The position numbers and the translations under genes are program-made. 64,000 nucleotides of DNA from contig CAYSCW010000002.1 in NCBI GenBank assembly GCA_964429795.1, forward strand, positions 166,782-230,781, in the 5' to 3' direction. The notes under the pieces are model-generated. The model saw only the letters and a list, made by a program, of their open reading frames with translations. It was not told the DNA's origin and made no database searches. The DNA is from CAYSCW01 sp964429795 (GTDB taxonomy: Bacteria; Acidobacteriota; Aminicenantia; Aminicenantales; Aminicenantaceae). This document shows positions 33,064-41,862 of this stretch, piece by piece (the first letter of the stretch is position 1; each line of letters opens with the position of its first letter).

Positions 33064-35310
33064 CTACTCATACCTCAATATTTCCACTGGATTTGAATTA
33101 GCTGCTTTTACAGACTGACTGAATACTGTGATCGTGGCAATAACCAGTGCAATCACTGCTGAGGTTAAGAATATGAAAACATTTATACCGGCGCGGTAGA
33201 CAAAATTCTGAAGCCATTTATTCATTACAAAATATGTTATTGGCCAGGCAACGACATTGGCAATCATGATGAGTTTTAAGAATTCTTTCGATAACAACAT
33301 CACAATGTTCGGTGCTGATGCTCCAAGGACTTTACGGATCCCGATCTCTTTTGTACGCTGCTCGGTTGTGAAGGAGATAAGCCCGAAGAGACCCAGACAG
33401 GCAATAAAGATGGCCAGGAGCGAAGTCCCTCTAAAAATCCGGCTCATTCTCATCTCGGATGCGTACATTCTGTTGATATCGTCATCGAGAAAAAAGTACT
33501 CAAAAGGACTTTCCGGAAAAAACTCTTCCCATTTATTTTTAATGAAACCCAAGGCTCCTGGAATGTCTTTACCCTGTATCTTTATGAACATATTCGTGAA
33601 AGAATTGTCCCTTACCGATAGAATGAGGGGCTCTATTCTTTGATGAAGAGACCTGAAATGAAAATCTTTTATCACTCCGATCACGGCGCCTTTATCATTC
33701 TTTCTGTGAGCCCAGGCAATCTGTTTCCCAAGAGGAGTGCTCCAGCCGAATGCTTTGACAGCCGATTCATTGATTATGAATGCGCCGTATTTGTCCGAAG
33801 CAACGGACTCTGAAAAATCCCTTCCCTCTGCAATCTCAATTCCAAAAGTCTTTATAAAATCGTGGTCTACAAAAAGTTTCTGAACGCGCATGGACTCATT
33901 TTCCTGAGCCCCCTCCCACCAGAAGGGCGAAGAAGAATAGAGCCTGCTGAATACGTTCGAGGCTCCTGTAACGCCCTCTATTTCTGGAGACCTTAAGAAC
34001 TCATTTTTTAAAGCCAGATAATTCCTGGCTTCTGCCTCATCTTCAAAAGACAGAACGACCACATGCTCTTTCTGAAATCCTAGTCTCTTATTCCGGATGA
34101 AATTGAGTTGATTGTACATGACGATTGTCGAAGAGATGAGGCCGACAGTGATCACAAACTGAGACACAACCAGAATGCTCCTGAAAAGGCTTTTTGACCC
34201 GAGCTTAAAGCTACCTCTCAACACTTTAACAGGCCGAAAGGAAGAGATGAAAAAAGCAGGATAACTCCCGGAACCGACTCCGACCAAAANNNNNNNNNNN
34301 NNNNNNNNNNNNNNNNNNNNNNNNNNNNNNNNNNNNNNNNNNNNNNNNNNNNNNNNNNNNNNNNNNNNNNNNNNNNNNNNNNNNNNNNNAATTAAAACTC
34401 CTATAGCCGAAAAAATGTAGATATACCTGACATCATAGTTGGTAGACAATTCAGCAGAAAGATTGGAGTGCAAGTGTATTCCTGTTAGCGGCTGGAGGAA
34501 AAGTCTGAATTTTAAATTTTCCAACCCTCCAGGAATCCTGTCTTTCATCGGCGCATATTCCTCCAGCACCGGAGCCAGGAATTTATCAACAAATCCAGGA
34601 AGTTTTTGCTCCAGTTCCGAAGCCGATGCCCCCTCTCTGAGTAAAAGGTAGGTGTGAAGGCTCATCTGTGTTTTATCCTCCGAATATCCTTTCCAATAGA
34701 CTTCGTCGGCACAGGCAAAAGAGGCAAGGAAATCACAACTGAAATGAGAGTTGGGAGGTATATCTTTCATAACTCCGGTGACATGGAAATCCAATTTATT
34801 TTCAAAGTTAAGAGTTTTTCCCACCGGGTTCTTATTTCCGAAATACTTTTCAGCCATCTCCTCGGAAACAACAACAGCATATTTATCTTTCAAAACAGTC
34901 TCTGGATTTCCTTTAACCAGCGGAAAAGAAAAAAGTTCAAAAACATTCGGATCCGAGAGATAGAACCGTGCTTCCTTGAAGTATCCCTGCTCACAGCCTA
35001 TCAATACTTTCCAGTGAATATGGTCAATCCTCACAGCCTGGACGATTTCTGGAAATTCCCGGGCTAACTCAGGGGCCATCGGGTTGGATGAGAGTGCCGT
35101 CTTTGTTTTATGTAATTTGCTATCTGTGGCAACTCTGTAGATGCGGTCAGCATTCTCGTGGTACTTGTCATAGCTTAACTGGTACTGGATAAACAAGAAA
35201 ATCAGGATAAAGCTTGTCATCCCGATGGCCAGCCCGGCCATGTTGATGAAAGAATACACCTTGTTTCTTCTGATGCTCCGGAGAGCGACGATAAGGTAGT
35301 TCTTCAGCAT
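33064..35310 (-). CDS. MacB/FtsX-type ABC transporter permease (interrupted by scaffold gap)
   Basis: A long permease of the acidobacterial/Bacteroidetes FtsX group. Order: N-terminal membrane segment (MLKNYLIVALRSIRRNKVYSFINMAG region), MacB-type periplasmic domain, first FtsX domain (broken by 100 N at 34290-34389), second periplasmic domain, and C-terminal FtsX domain with the conserved EQRTKEIGIRKVLGAS and final NPVEILRYE. The frame is the same on both sides of the gap. SD AGGGGG precedes the ATG. No ATPase gene is adjacent. A broken PadR regulator sits directly upstream, an arrangement typical of such permeases. Probably exports peptides, lipids or drugs; cargo unknown. Confidence 0.85.
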   Translation of the reverse strand: MLKNYLIVALRSIRRNKVYSFINMAGLAIGMTSFILIFLFIQYQLSYDKYHENADRIYRVATDSKLHKTKTALSSNPMAPELAREFPEIVQAVRIDHIHWKVLIGCEQGYFKEARFYLSDPNVFELFSFPLVKGNPETVLKDKYAVVVSEEMAEKYFGNKNPVGKTLNFENKLDFHVTGVMKDIPPNSHFSCDFLASFACADEVYWKGYSEDKTQMSLHTYLLLREGASASELEQKLPGFVDKFLAPVLEEYAPMKDRIPGGLENLKFRLFLQPLTGIHLHSNLSAELSTNYDVRYIYIFSAIGVLIXXXXXXXXXXXXXXXXXXXXXXXXXXXXXXXXXXLVGVGSGSYPAFFISSFRPVKVLRGSFKLGSKSLFRSILVVSQFVITVGLISSTIVMYNQLNFIRNKRLGFQKEHVVVLSFEDEAEARNYLALKNEFLRSPEIEGVTGASNVFSRLYSSSPFWWEGAQENESMRVQKLFVDHDFIKTFGIEIAEGRDFSESVASDKYGAFIINESAVKAFGWSTPLGKQIAWAHRKNDKGAVIGVIKDFHFRSLHQRIEPLILSVRDNSFTNMFIKIQGKDIPGALGFIKNKWEEFFPESPFEYFFLDDDINRMYASEMRMSRIFRGTSLLAIFIACLGLFGLISFTTEQRTKEIGIRKVLGASAPNIVMLLSKEFLKLIMIANVVAWPITYFVMNKWLQNFVYRAGINVFIFLTSAVIALVIATITVFSQSVKAANSNPVEILRYE
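34290..34389. other. Scaffold gap of 100 N inside the FtsX gene
   Basis: Exactly 100 N, a conventional placeholder. Family members usually have about 90 residues between the flanking motifs (FSAIGVLI and LVGVGSGSYPAFF), whereas 100 N supplies about 33, so the true gap is probably nearer 250-300 bp. Confidence 0.9.
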
Positions 35311-35368
35311 GATTTCCCCCTAAGGACCGATCTTTTCACGAGATCTAGGATAGAACCCAAGACCTGCC

Positions 35369-35464
35369 TCATGTGCCAACAGCGGGCTGTGAACCGCAAG
35401 CCTTATCTTTCAGGCGAAGGACTGCCAGAACGAGGATCTCATCGGCTCTAGTTAACACCTTCAT
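35369..35464 (-). pseudogene. Truncated PadR-family transcriptional regulator
   Basis: Starting at ATG 35464 after AAGGATGATC, the 31-codon frame reads MKVLTRADEILVLAVLRLKD, the N-terminal helix of PadR regulators, then loses similarity after KDKACG and stops at 35369. In a shifted frame just downstream, GSILDLVKRSVL (to about 35330) resembles the next PadR segment, so the gene has suffered frameshift and deletion. PadR genes often precede and control FtsX permease genes of this type, and here the remnant lies directly upstream of one. Confidence 0.65.
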
Positions 35465-35634
35465 AGATCATCCTTTTATAAGGATAAACGGATGATGAAT
35501 CAAAAAGGTTCCGACGATCACTATCTTTTAATAAACTCTAATGTTGATTTTGGAGGGACTTGCAGCGAGCACTAAATGTAAGTTCTCAGTCTCTATGTAT
35601 GATATACTTTATCTTCCTACTTAGGCCTCTAACA

Positions 35635-38600
35635 TCAATTTCCTTTGAACTTTATCTTAAATCTTGTCCCTTTCCCTCTATCCAAGCTAACCTTTCCCTT
35701 AAGCTGATCCTCCACCAAGATTGAAACCAGCTGCAAGCCTAATGACTCAGTCTTCCTGAAATCAATATTTCTCGGAATTCCAACACCATTATCCCGGATG
35801 ACCAGTTCAATCTCTTTATCCTCAGTGGCATGAAGGGAAATTTCAATTTTCCCCTTCCCTTTCCATGTCGAAGGAAACGCATGCTTAAGTGAATTGGAGA
35901 CTAGTTCGTTGACGGCCAAACCGCAAGGAATTGCCAAATCAATACTTAATGAAACATCCTCACTTTTAATTTTCATTTCAATATTCCTGGAGTCTGCATT
36001 ATACGATTGATAAAGACCTTTGGCTAAACTATTTATGTGTTCGGATAAGTTGATCCCGGTAAAGTCTTTGGATCTATAAAGGTTTTCATGTACAAGCGCC
36101 ATTGACTGGATACGGTTCTTGCACTCCTTTAACATTTCAATAACTTGCTCATCCTTGATGTGTCGAGACTGAAGGCTAAGCAAACTGGAGATAATTTGCA
36201 TATTGTTCTTAACCCGATGGTGAATCTCTTTGAGAAGAATCTCTTTCTCTCTGAGAGACGCCTTGATTTTCTCCTCTACCAGCTTTGCCTCAATAAGATA
36301 TGAAATATAATTGGCTATGGGCTTCAGTACAGAAATGTCCTCTTCTGTGAACACATTCTGCTTTATGTCTTGGATATCAAGAACTCCTACCAAGTGATCC
36401 TGAACAAGTAAGGGAATAACGAGTTCAGCCTTTGTTTCAGTTTGATAATAGACAACATAAGACGGTTCTTTGGAAACATCATTCGCAACTATTGTTTTCT
36501 TTAACTGAGCAGCCTTTCCAATGAGTCCCACTCCAAGCTTTTGTTTATGGCCTTTGGGAGTCGGGGTTCCCAATTTGTTCCAACCCACAATGTGTTCTAT
36601 TTCATTTGTATCTTCTTTATAGAGGTTCATTGAAACTTTGCTAAATCCGAATAATTTACCAATGCTTTCTGCTGCTGACATTAAAATTACTTCAATATCC
36701 AAATTTAGAGGAATATTACTTTGAACCTGCTGAACTAACTCAAGTTGGGTATTCCGTTTTTTTATTGCCTCTTCCGCACGCTCGCGTTCATATATTTGTT
36801 CATTCAGTTTTGTATTGATTTCTTCAAGTTGTTTATTTCTTTTTCTAACTTTATATGTTCTAATCTGATAAGTCGCAAAGATTAAAAGTGAAATTGCTAT
36901 AAATCCAGAAATTCGAAACCACCCCATCTGCCAGAAGGGAGAAGCTATTTCAAAACTAAAAGTTTCAGGTTCTTTATTCCATAAGCCATCGTTATTACAT
37001 GCTTTTACATTAAAAGTATACTCTCCAGGATTTAGGTTTGAATAAGTTGCATAAGTTGCCTTAGTAGCAGGTGACCAGGTTTCATCAAATCCTTCCAACT
37101 TATATTGATATCTTACTTTCTCAGGAGCCACCAAACTAATCCCTACAAAATTAAATGTAAGGTGATTCTTATTGTAAGGGAGTTTCAAGCCAATCGGCAG
37201 ACCGTTTATATTCCTAGCTGCATTACTTGCTTTATTAGTGTAAGTAGACCAATCAATCTCTTCAAAAAAGAGTCGTAAATTGGTGATATGTGTAATTGGT
37301 TCTATATTATTTGGCCTATCATTTTTGGCAATGTATTTAATAGCTCCTCTTAGAGTGCCAAACCATATATTCCCTTTACTATCTTGACAAACTGAATTGT
37401 GAATGCATTCAATACCTGTGAAGCCTTCTGCTTTGCCATAATGCTTGAATGCTGCTTTTCCTGTCTCTTTGTACTGCTCAATGCTAAATTTATCGATGCC
37501 TTTCTCAGTACCTATCCATAAATTTTCTGTATCATCAAATACCATTAAAACTACATTGTCATTATGTAACCCATCTTTACTCGTAAAAGTTATAAACGAA
37601 CCGTTAAATTCATCGTTTTCTCCTTGTTCTGTATGTATCAATTGAGAAGGAGTATATTTAATAATTCCTCCTCCGTATGCGCCGAACCAGAGATTACTCT
37701 CGTGGTCCTCCAAAATTGAAAAAATAAGATCATTCTTATTTAAACCATGTTTTTCAGAAAAATCTGTAAAATTTTCATCCTTAAAAATACTTATTCCCCT
37801 CCGAGTACCAACCCAAATATTGCCTTTATTATCCAGAAAGAGAGTCAAAACTTCATTATCATTCAAACCATCTTTCTTGGTAAAATTTGTAAAGGTTACT
37901 CCATCATATTTATATATTCCACTTTTATCGGTCCCGAACCAGAGATTGCCTTCGCTATCCTCCAAGATCGACCTAACTATGTTATTATTTAAACCATCTT
38001 CTGNNNNNNNNNNNNNNNNNNNNNNNNNNNNNNNNNNNNNNNNNNNNNNNNNNNNNNNNNNNNNNNNNNNNNNNNNNNNNNNNNNNNNNNNNNNNNNNNN
38101 NNNCCTTCGCTATCCTCCAAGATCGACCTAACTATGTTATTATTTAAACCATCTTCTGTAGTTATGTTGGTAAATATTTTCCCATCATATTTGCACACAC
38201 CTTCTCCCTCGGTGACAAACCATAAATTGCCTTTGTGGTCCTCCAAGATCGACCTAACTATGTTATTATTTAAACCATCTTCTGCAGTTATATTAGTAAA
38301 TATTTTCCCATTATATTTGCTTACTCCCTTATATGTACCGAACCAGAGATTGCCTATATGATCTTCAATTATAGATAATATACTGTTGTCGCATAGCCCC
38401 TCTCTTGTAGTAAGGTTTGTAAACACCAATCCGTCATATTTACTAACTCCCCCTCCTAATGTACCTATCCATAGATAACCCCTGCTATCTTGGAAAATGG
38501 AAGAGACTTGTGACTGTGCCAAGCCATCTTCTATATTATAATTTTTGAATTGATATTTCTGCCCTAAACTGACATCAGGCAAAAACAAAAAGAATATGCA

Positions 38601-38654
38601 AACAAATAAACATGCCAAGTTCTTCTTTCGGCTTTTCCAGAGATGAATCTCCAC
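35635..38654 (-). CDS. Propeller-sensor histidine kinase, GAF and HisKA_2 type (split by scaffold gap)
   Basis: One gene cut by 100 N at 38004-38103. Order: signal peptide (LACLFVCIFFLFLPDVSLG), several two-component-propeller repeats of about 42 residues (NLWFGTxxGGVxKYDG...FTNxTTEDGLNNN), a Y_Y_Y domain (GEYTFNVKACNNDG), one membrane segment, a coiled coil, a GAF domain, the HisKA_2 phosphoacceptor EIHHRVKNNMQIISSLLSLQ, and a C-terminal HATPase (NELVSNSLKHAF, DNGVGIP, GTRFKIKF). GTG start 38654 has SD AGGAG at good spacing. Joining the flanks at their shared 55 bp gives an uninterrupted 954-residue frame. No response regulator is adjacent, so its partner is unknown. Confidence 0.88.
37949..38355 (-). 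repeat. 126-bp tandem repeats encoding propeller blades
   Basis: A 46-bp core (TCCTCCAAGATCG...) is identical at 37958-38003, 38113-38158 and 38239-38284. The last two are 126 bp apart, equal to 42 codons or one blade. The copies are much more alike than the other blades of the same protein, pointing to recent duplication or gene conversion, and they coincide with the assembly gap. Confidence 0.85.
38004..38103. other. Scaffold gap of 100 N inside the kinase gene
   Basis: Exactly 100 N flanked by identical 55-bp sequences (37949-38003 and 38104-38158), as expected when two contigs of a k-mer graph assembly end in the same repeat. The real distance is probably zero after overlap, or a multiple of 126 bp. 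Confidence 0.9.
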
Positions 38655-38939
38655 TATTTCTTCTCCTAATATTTCTTCGTTTTGGTCTTTATAGCCTGAC
38701 TTTTCTTTAAGTTATCAGACGGGAAAAATTATAAATATTAAAAAATGCAGTCCTTTTAACTCCAACTGTATCGTGAAATTTCATTTAAATGGCTATTAGC
38801 TTAGAAAAACAATTACACTATAGTAAAAGAAATAAGTTAATACTCCTTAGGGATGATTTCTGGGGTGATTTTCTTACATCTTTAAAGCTAATCGCTGTTT
38901 CTTGGTCTTTTCCAAACAAGTAACAAGTTAAAGGAGCTA
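38655..38939. other. A/T-rich intergenic region
   Basis: About 285 bp upstream of the histidine kinase and before the decayed DHH-like copy. A minus-strand TATAAT near 38725 could serve the kinase but has no good -35. Weak similarity to the DHH-like gene may extend back to about 38838, with stops. Nothing else is recognised. Confidence 0.35.
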
Positions 38940-39049
38940 AACTGTTGTTTTTTCAGCTTTAGATTTGTTGACTCCCCCAGGATAGTATCGTCTTTAGCTA
39001 TACAGAAATCGCCAATACAGTCAGGGATTTAAGTATAAAACTGGAATAA
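38940..39049 (+). pseudogene. Decayed copy of the 3' end of the permuted-DHH gene
   Basis: The codons from 38940 read NCCFFSFRFVDSP, matching NCPFFNFRIIDSP of the gene at 28626-29681. After a one-base deletion in the run of C, DSIVFSYTEIANTVRDL follows to a TAA at 39047-39049, matching DGPSLSHTEIVDTIKDF and its stop. Both end within a few residues of each other. It therefore derives from a paralogue or a duplicated segment, now frameshifted. It ends 15 bp from the tRNA-Ser(GCT) gene. Confidence 0.8.
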
Positions 39050-39063
39050 AGAAAAGCGGAAAA

Positions 39064-39157
<94 letters not shown>

Positions 39158-39231
39158 GCAGCATGAAGTAGACAGATGCTATTTTAACATTTTTTCGTTT
39201 TAAGGCAAAATTTATGACCGGTGAGGTGAAA

Positions 39232-39318
39232 CGGAGGGAGAGGGATTCGAACCCCCGTCCCGATTACTCGAGAAGCGGTTTTCAAGACCGCCGCCTTAAA
39301 CCACTCGGCCATCCCTCC
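39232..39318 (-). tRNA. tRNA-Ser (anticodon TGA)
   Basis: A class II tRNA with acceptor GGAGGGA pairing with TCCCTCC, anticodon arm GCGGT-CTTGAAA-ACCGC (anticodon TGA), a long variable arm and T loop GTTCGAATC. Discriminator G; unlike the neighbouring tRNA-Ser, CCA is not encoded. It begins 56 bp downstream of the serS stop on the same strand. Confidence 0.97.
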
Positions 39319-39374
39319 AATCGTTGTTTATTTTATCGTTGTTTCCTGCGGCTGACAAGCAGAGTTGAGGACAT

Positions 39375-40646
39375 TCAAGAGATTTTTTCCTGGCTATCCA
39401 TATACGGTCGTAAAGCCTCTGGAATGAGAACAGAACCGTCCTCCTGCTGGTAACTTTCCATTATGGCGCTCACTGTCCGGCCCAGAGCCACTCCAGAGCC
39501 ATTCAAGGTATGGGCGTATTCTGGCTTTGATTTGGGGCTTTTCCGGAAACGGATATTGGCCCGTCTTGCCTGGAAGTCCTCACAATTTGTGCAGGATGAG
39601 ATCTCCAGGTACTTCTTGCGGTGGGGCATCCACAATTCCAGATCATAGGTCTTTGCTCCGGCAAATCCCAAGTCTGCCGTACAGAGGACAACCACGCGGT
39701 AATGCAGCCCCAGCCTCTTCAAGATCTCTTCGGCATCAACAGTCATCCTCTCCAGCTCGTCATATGAATTTTCAGGAAGAGAAAAGGTCATCAACTCCAC
39801 TTTATTGAACTGGTGCTGGCGGATAAGCCCTCTGATATCCTTGCCATAAGAACCAGCTTCTCTGCGGAAACAGGGCGTATAGGCTACGAACCTTTTGGGA
39901 AGGGAGTCAGCCTCCAGAATCTCATCACGATAGAGATTGGTCAGCGGAACTTCTGCGGTGGGAATCAGGTACCAGGAATAGCCCTTTAGTTTAAAGAGGT
40001 CATTCTCGAATTTCGGCAGATTGCCTGTTCCCATCAAGCTTTCCTTATTGGCGATAAAGGGAGGAAGCACCTCTTCATAACCTCTTTCCTTTGTATGTAT
40101 ATCCAGCATAAAGTTGATCAGCGCTCTTTCCAGCCTGGCTCCGTCTCCAAAATAAACGGCAAAGCGGGACCCGACAATTTTTGCCGCCCGCTCAAAGTCT
40201 AAAATACCCAGCTTTCTTCCGATGTCCCAATGGGGTTTGAGAGGGAAGGAAAAATTCGTTTTCTCCCCAAACCTTCGCATTTCGACGTTGTCCTTAGAAT
40301 TTTTTCCTTCAGGAACAGATTCATGAGGGATGTTAGGGATGGTGAGCAGGATTTTTTCCAATTTTTCATCGATTTCTCTTAGTTTTTCCTCTAGAAGTTT
40401 GATCCTTTCGGAAACCTTTTTCATTCCTGAAACATAAGAAGAGGTATCTTTTCCCTCTCTCTTCATCTGTCCGATAAGTTGAGAGGTCTTGTTCCTTTCA
40501 AACCGCAGACTTTCGCTCTTTTTCAGATAATTCTTCTTCTGTTCATAGAGCTTGAAAAACTGTTTCAGGTTAAAATCCAGCCCGCGAGCTTTTATTTTTT
40601 TTACCACAACATCTGCGTTCTCAAGAACATATTTTGCGTCCAACAT
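39375..40646 (-). CDS. serS: Seryl-tRNA synthetase
   Basis: A 423-residue class II SerRS with an N-terminal coiled-coil arm (about residues 25-105) that grips the long variable arm of tRNA-Ser, motif 2 in YTPCFRREAGSYGKDIRGLI, and motif 3 in NGSGVALGRTVSAIME. The frame opens upstream to 40718, but ATG 40646 gives the usual MLDAKYVLENAD. No SD is present; a TATAAT ends 7 bp before the ATG, so the mRNA is probably leaderless. Two tRNA-Ser genes follow on the same strand, so enzyme and substrates may be co-transcribed. Confidence 0.96.
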   Translation of the reverse strand: MLDAKYVLENADVVVKKIKARGLDFNLKQFFKLYEQKKNYLKKSESLRFERNKTSQLIGQMKREGKDTSSYVSGMKKVSERIKLLEEKLREIDEKLEKILLTIPNIPHESVPEGKNSKDNVEMRRFGEKTNFSFPLKPHWDIGRKLGILDFERAAKIVGSRFAVYFGDGARLERALINFMLDIHTKERGYEEVLPPFIANKESLMGTGNLPKFENDLFKLKGYSWYLIPTAEVPLTNLYRDEILEADSLPKRFVAYTPCFRREAGSYGKDIRGLIRQHQFNKVELMTFSLPENSYDELERMTVDAEEILKRLGLHYRVVVLCTADLGFAGAKTYDLELWMPHRKKYLEISSCTNCEDFQARRANIRFRKSPKSKPEYAHTLNGSGVALGRTVSAIMESYQQEDGSVLIPEALRPYMDSQEKIS

Positions 40647-40653
40647 GAGGCAG

Positions 40654-40683
40654 ATTATATCATAATTCGACGACACTCCCCAA
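40654..40683 (-). promoter_or_regulatory. serS promoter, leaderless geometry
   Basis: On the minus strand, TTGGGG (complement of 40678-40683), an 18-bp spacer, and TATAAT (complement of 40654-40659). Only 7 nt separate the -10 from the serS ATG, so the expected first transcribed base is the A of ATG. Confidence 0.55.
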
Positions 40684-40789
40684 TTTAAATTTGAACTTGA
40701 TAGCCTCTCCATTTTCATGATGAGTGAAGATATTTCATCCAGTCAGGTAGAGAGGCGGCGGTTTCTTTCCATCCGAAGCCCAATTTATG

Positions 40790-40818
40790 TTGACTCACAG
40801 ATAGGATTAAAATATAGT
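40790..40818 (+). promoter_or_regulatory. Promoter of the corrinoid adenosyltransferase gene
   Basis: TTGACT (40790-40795), a 17-bp spacer and TATAGT (40813-40818). The ATG at 40829 would then have a leader of about 4 nt. A TTG at 40847, preceded by AAAGGA, is an alternative conventional start. Confidence 0.65.
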
Positions 40819-40828
40819 TAAATGAGCA

Positions 40829-41404
40829 ATGATAAAGGATAAAGCTTTGGAAAAAAGCGGATTAGCCGAGGTCAAGAAAGAGCGCAAAGGCTACATTCAG
40901 GTCTACACAGGAAAGGGCAAAGGAAAGACAACCGCGGCTTTAGGATTGGCCCTCCGGGCAGCAGGACATGATATGAGGGTCTACATCGGACAATTCCTTA
41001 AAGGACAACTATACGGCGAGCTTTTATCCGCCAAAAAGCTCTTGCCTTTGATCAAAATAGAACAATTTGGGCGCAAGGGTTTTATCCATGTCACCAAAAA
41101 CCCGGACGAAGAAGATAAGCAGAGAGCCAAGAAAGGATTAAAAAGATGTCTGGATGCTATGCTTTCCAGACAATACAGAATCATCATTCTGGATGAAATC
41201 AATGTTGCCCTTTATTTTAATCTTCTCGATGAAAAAGAGGTCCATGAATTTCTCGATCAAAAGCCGCCTGAGACAGAGGTTATCCTGACAGGAAGGTATG
41301 CCCCATCCTCCGTTTTAAAAAGAGCCGATTTGGTGACCGAGATGAAGGAGAAGAAGCATTATTTTGCCAAGGGAGTCAGGGCACGCGACGGGATAGAAAA
41401 GTAA
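40829..41404 (+). CDS. cobO: Cob(I)yrinic acid a,c-diamide adenosyltransferase (CobA/CobO type)
   Basis: A 191-residue P-loop corrinoid adenosyltransferase that forms the Co-C bond of adenosylcobalamin from ATP and Co(I) corrinoid. It has the Walker A variant TGKGKGKTTAALGLALRAAG, IIILDEINVALYFNL as Walker B, and the C-terminal FAKGVRARDGIE typical of CobA/CobO. The first ~15 residues before GYIQVYTG are poorly conserved, so the start could be ATG 40829 (near-leaderless) or TTG 40847. Four bases separate it from a small zincin gene. No other cobalamin genes are nearby. Confidence 0.92.
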   Translation: MIKDKALEKSGLAEVKKERKGYIQVYTGKGKGKTTAALGLALRAAGHDMRVYIGQFLKGQLYGELLSAKKLLPLIKIEQFGRKGFIHVTKNPDEEDKQRAKKGLKRCLDAMLSRQYRIIILDEINVALYFNLLDEKEVHEFLDQKPPETEVILTGRYAPSSVLKRADLVTEMKEKKHYFAKGVRARDGIEK

Positions 41405-41408
41405 CACC

Positions 41409-41777
41409 ATGGAGAGAGAAAAATTTGAGAAATATGTAGAGGAAGCTCTTTCAAAGATCCCTAAAAAATTTAAGAAACATATCCAGAATATAGCGGTGAT
41501 TATCGAGGATAAACCGCCAGAAGAGATCTCCGGAGGCCGAGGAGGCTCGACTTTTCAGACCACTCTGGGATTTTATCACGGCGTACCTTTCAAGCATCGC
41601 GGGTCATTCTATGGAAACATACCTCCTGATGTCATCGTTATCTATAAAGAGCCGATCGAGAGGATATGTCATTCAGATGAAGATCTCAAAGAGAAGATCA
41701 GAGAAGTGATTCTTCATGAAATCGGACATTATTTTGGCCTGAGTGAAAGAGAGTTAAGAGATATCGAGGAATATTAA
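41409..41777 (+). CDS. Small zincin-like metallopeptidase (MMP/DUF1025 type)
   Basis: A 122-residue minimal metallopeptidase. The zinc motif LHEIGHYFGLSERELRDIE provides two His and a downstream acidic ligand, in the HExxHxxGxxE-like arrangement of the short acidobacterial/actinobacterial zincins. There is no signal peptide, so it is probably cytoplasmic. It follows cobO by 4 bp, probably in one transcript, although a functional link is not obvious. Substrate unknown. Confidence 0.8.
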   Translation: MEREKFEKYVEEALSKIPKKFKKHIQNIAVIIEDKPPEEISGGRGGSTFQTTLGFYHGVPFKHRGSFYGNIPPDVIVIYKEPIERICHSDEDLKEKIREVILHEIGHYFGLSERELRDIEEY

Positions 41778-41862
41778 GTCTCCCTAATCGACTCAAAACC
41801 AGTAAGGTATTCGACCATCGAAAAAACATCAAAAAATAAGATTCTAAGAATAGAGGAATAAA

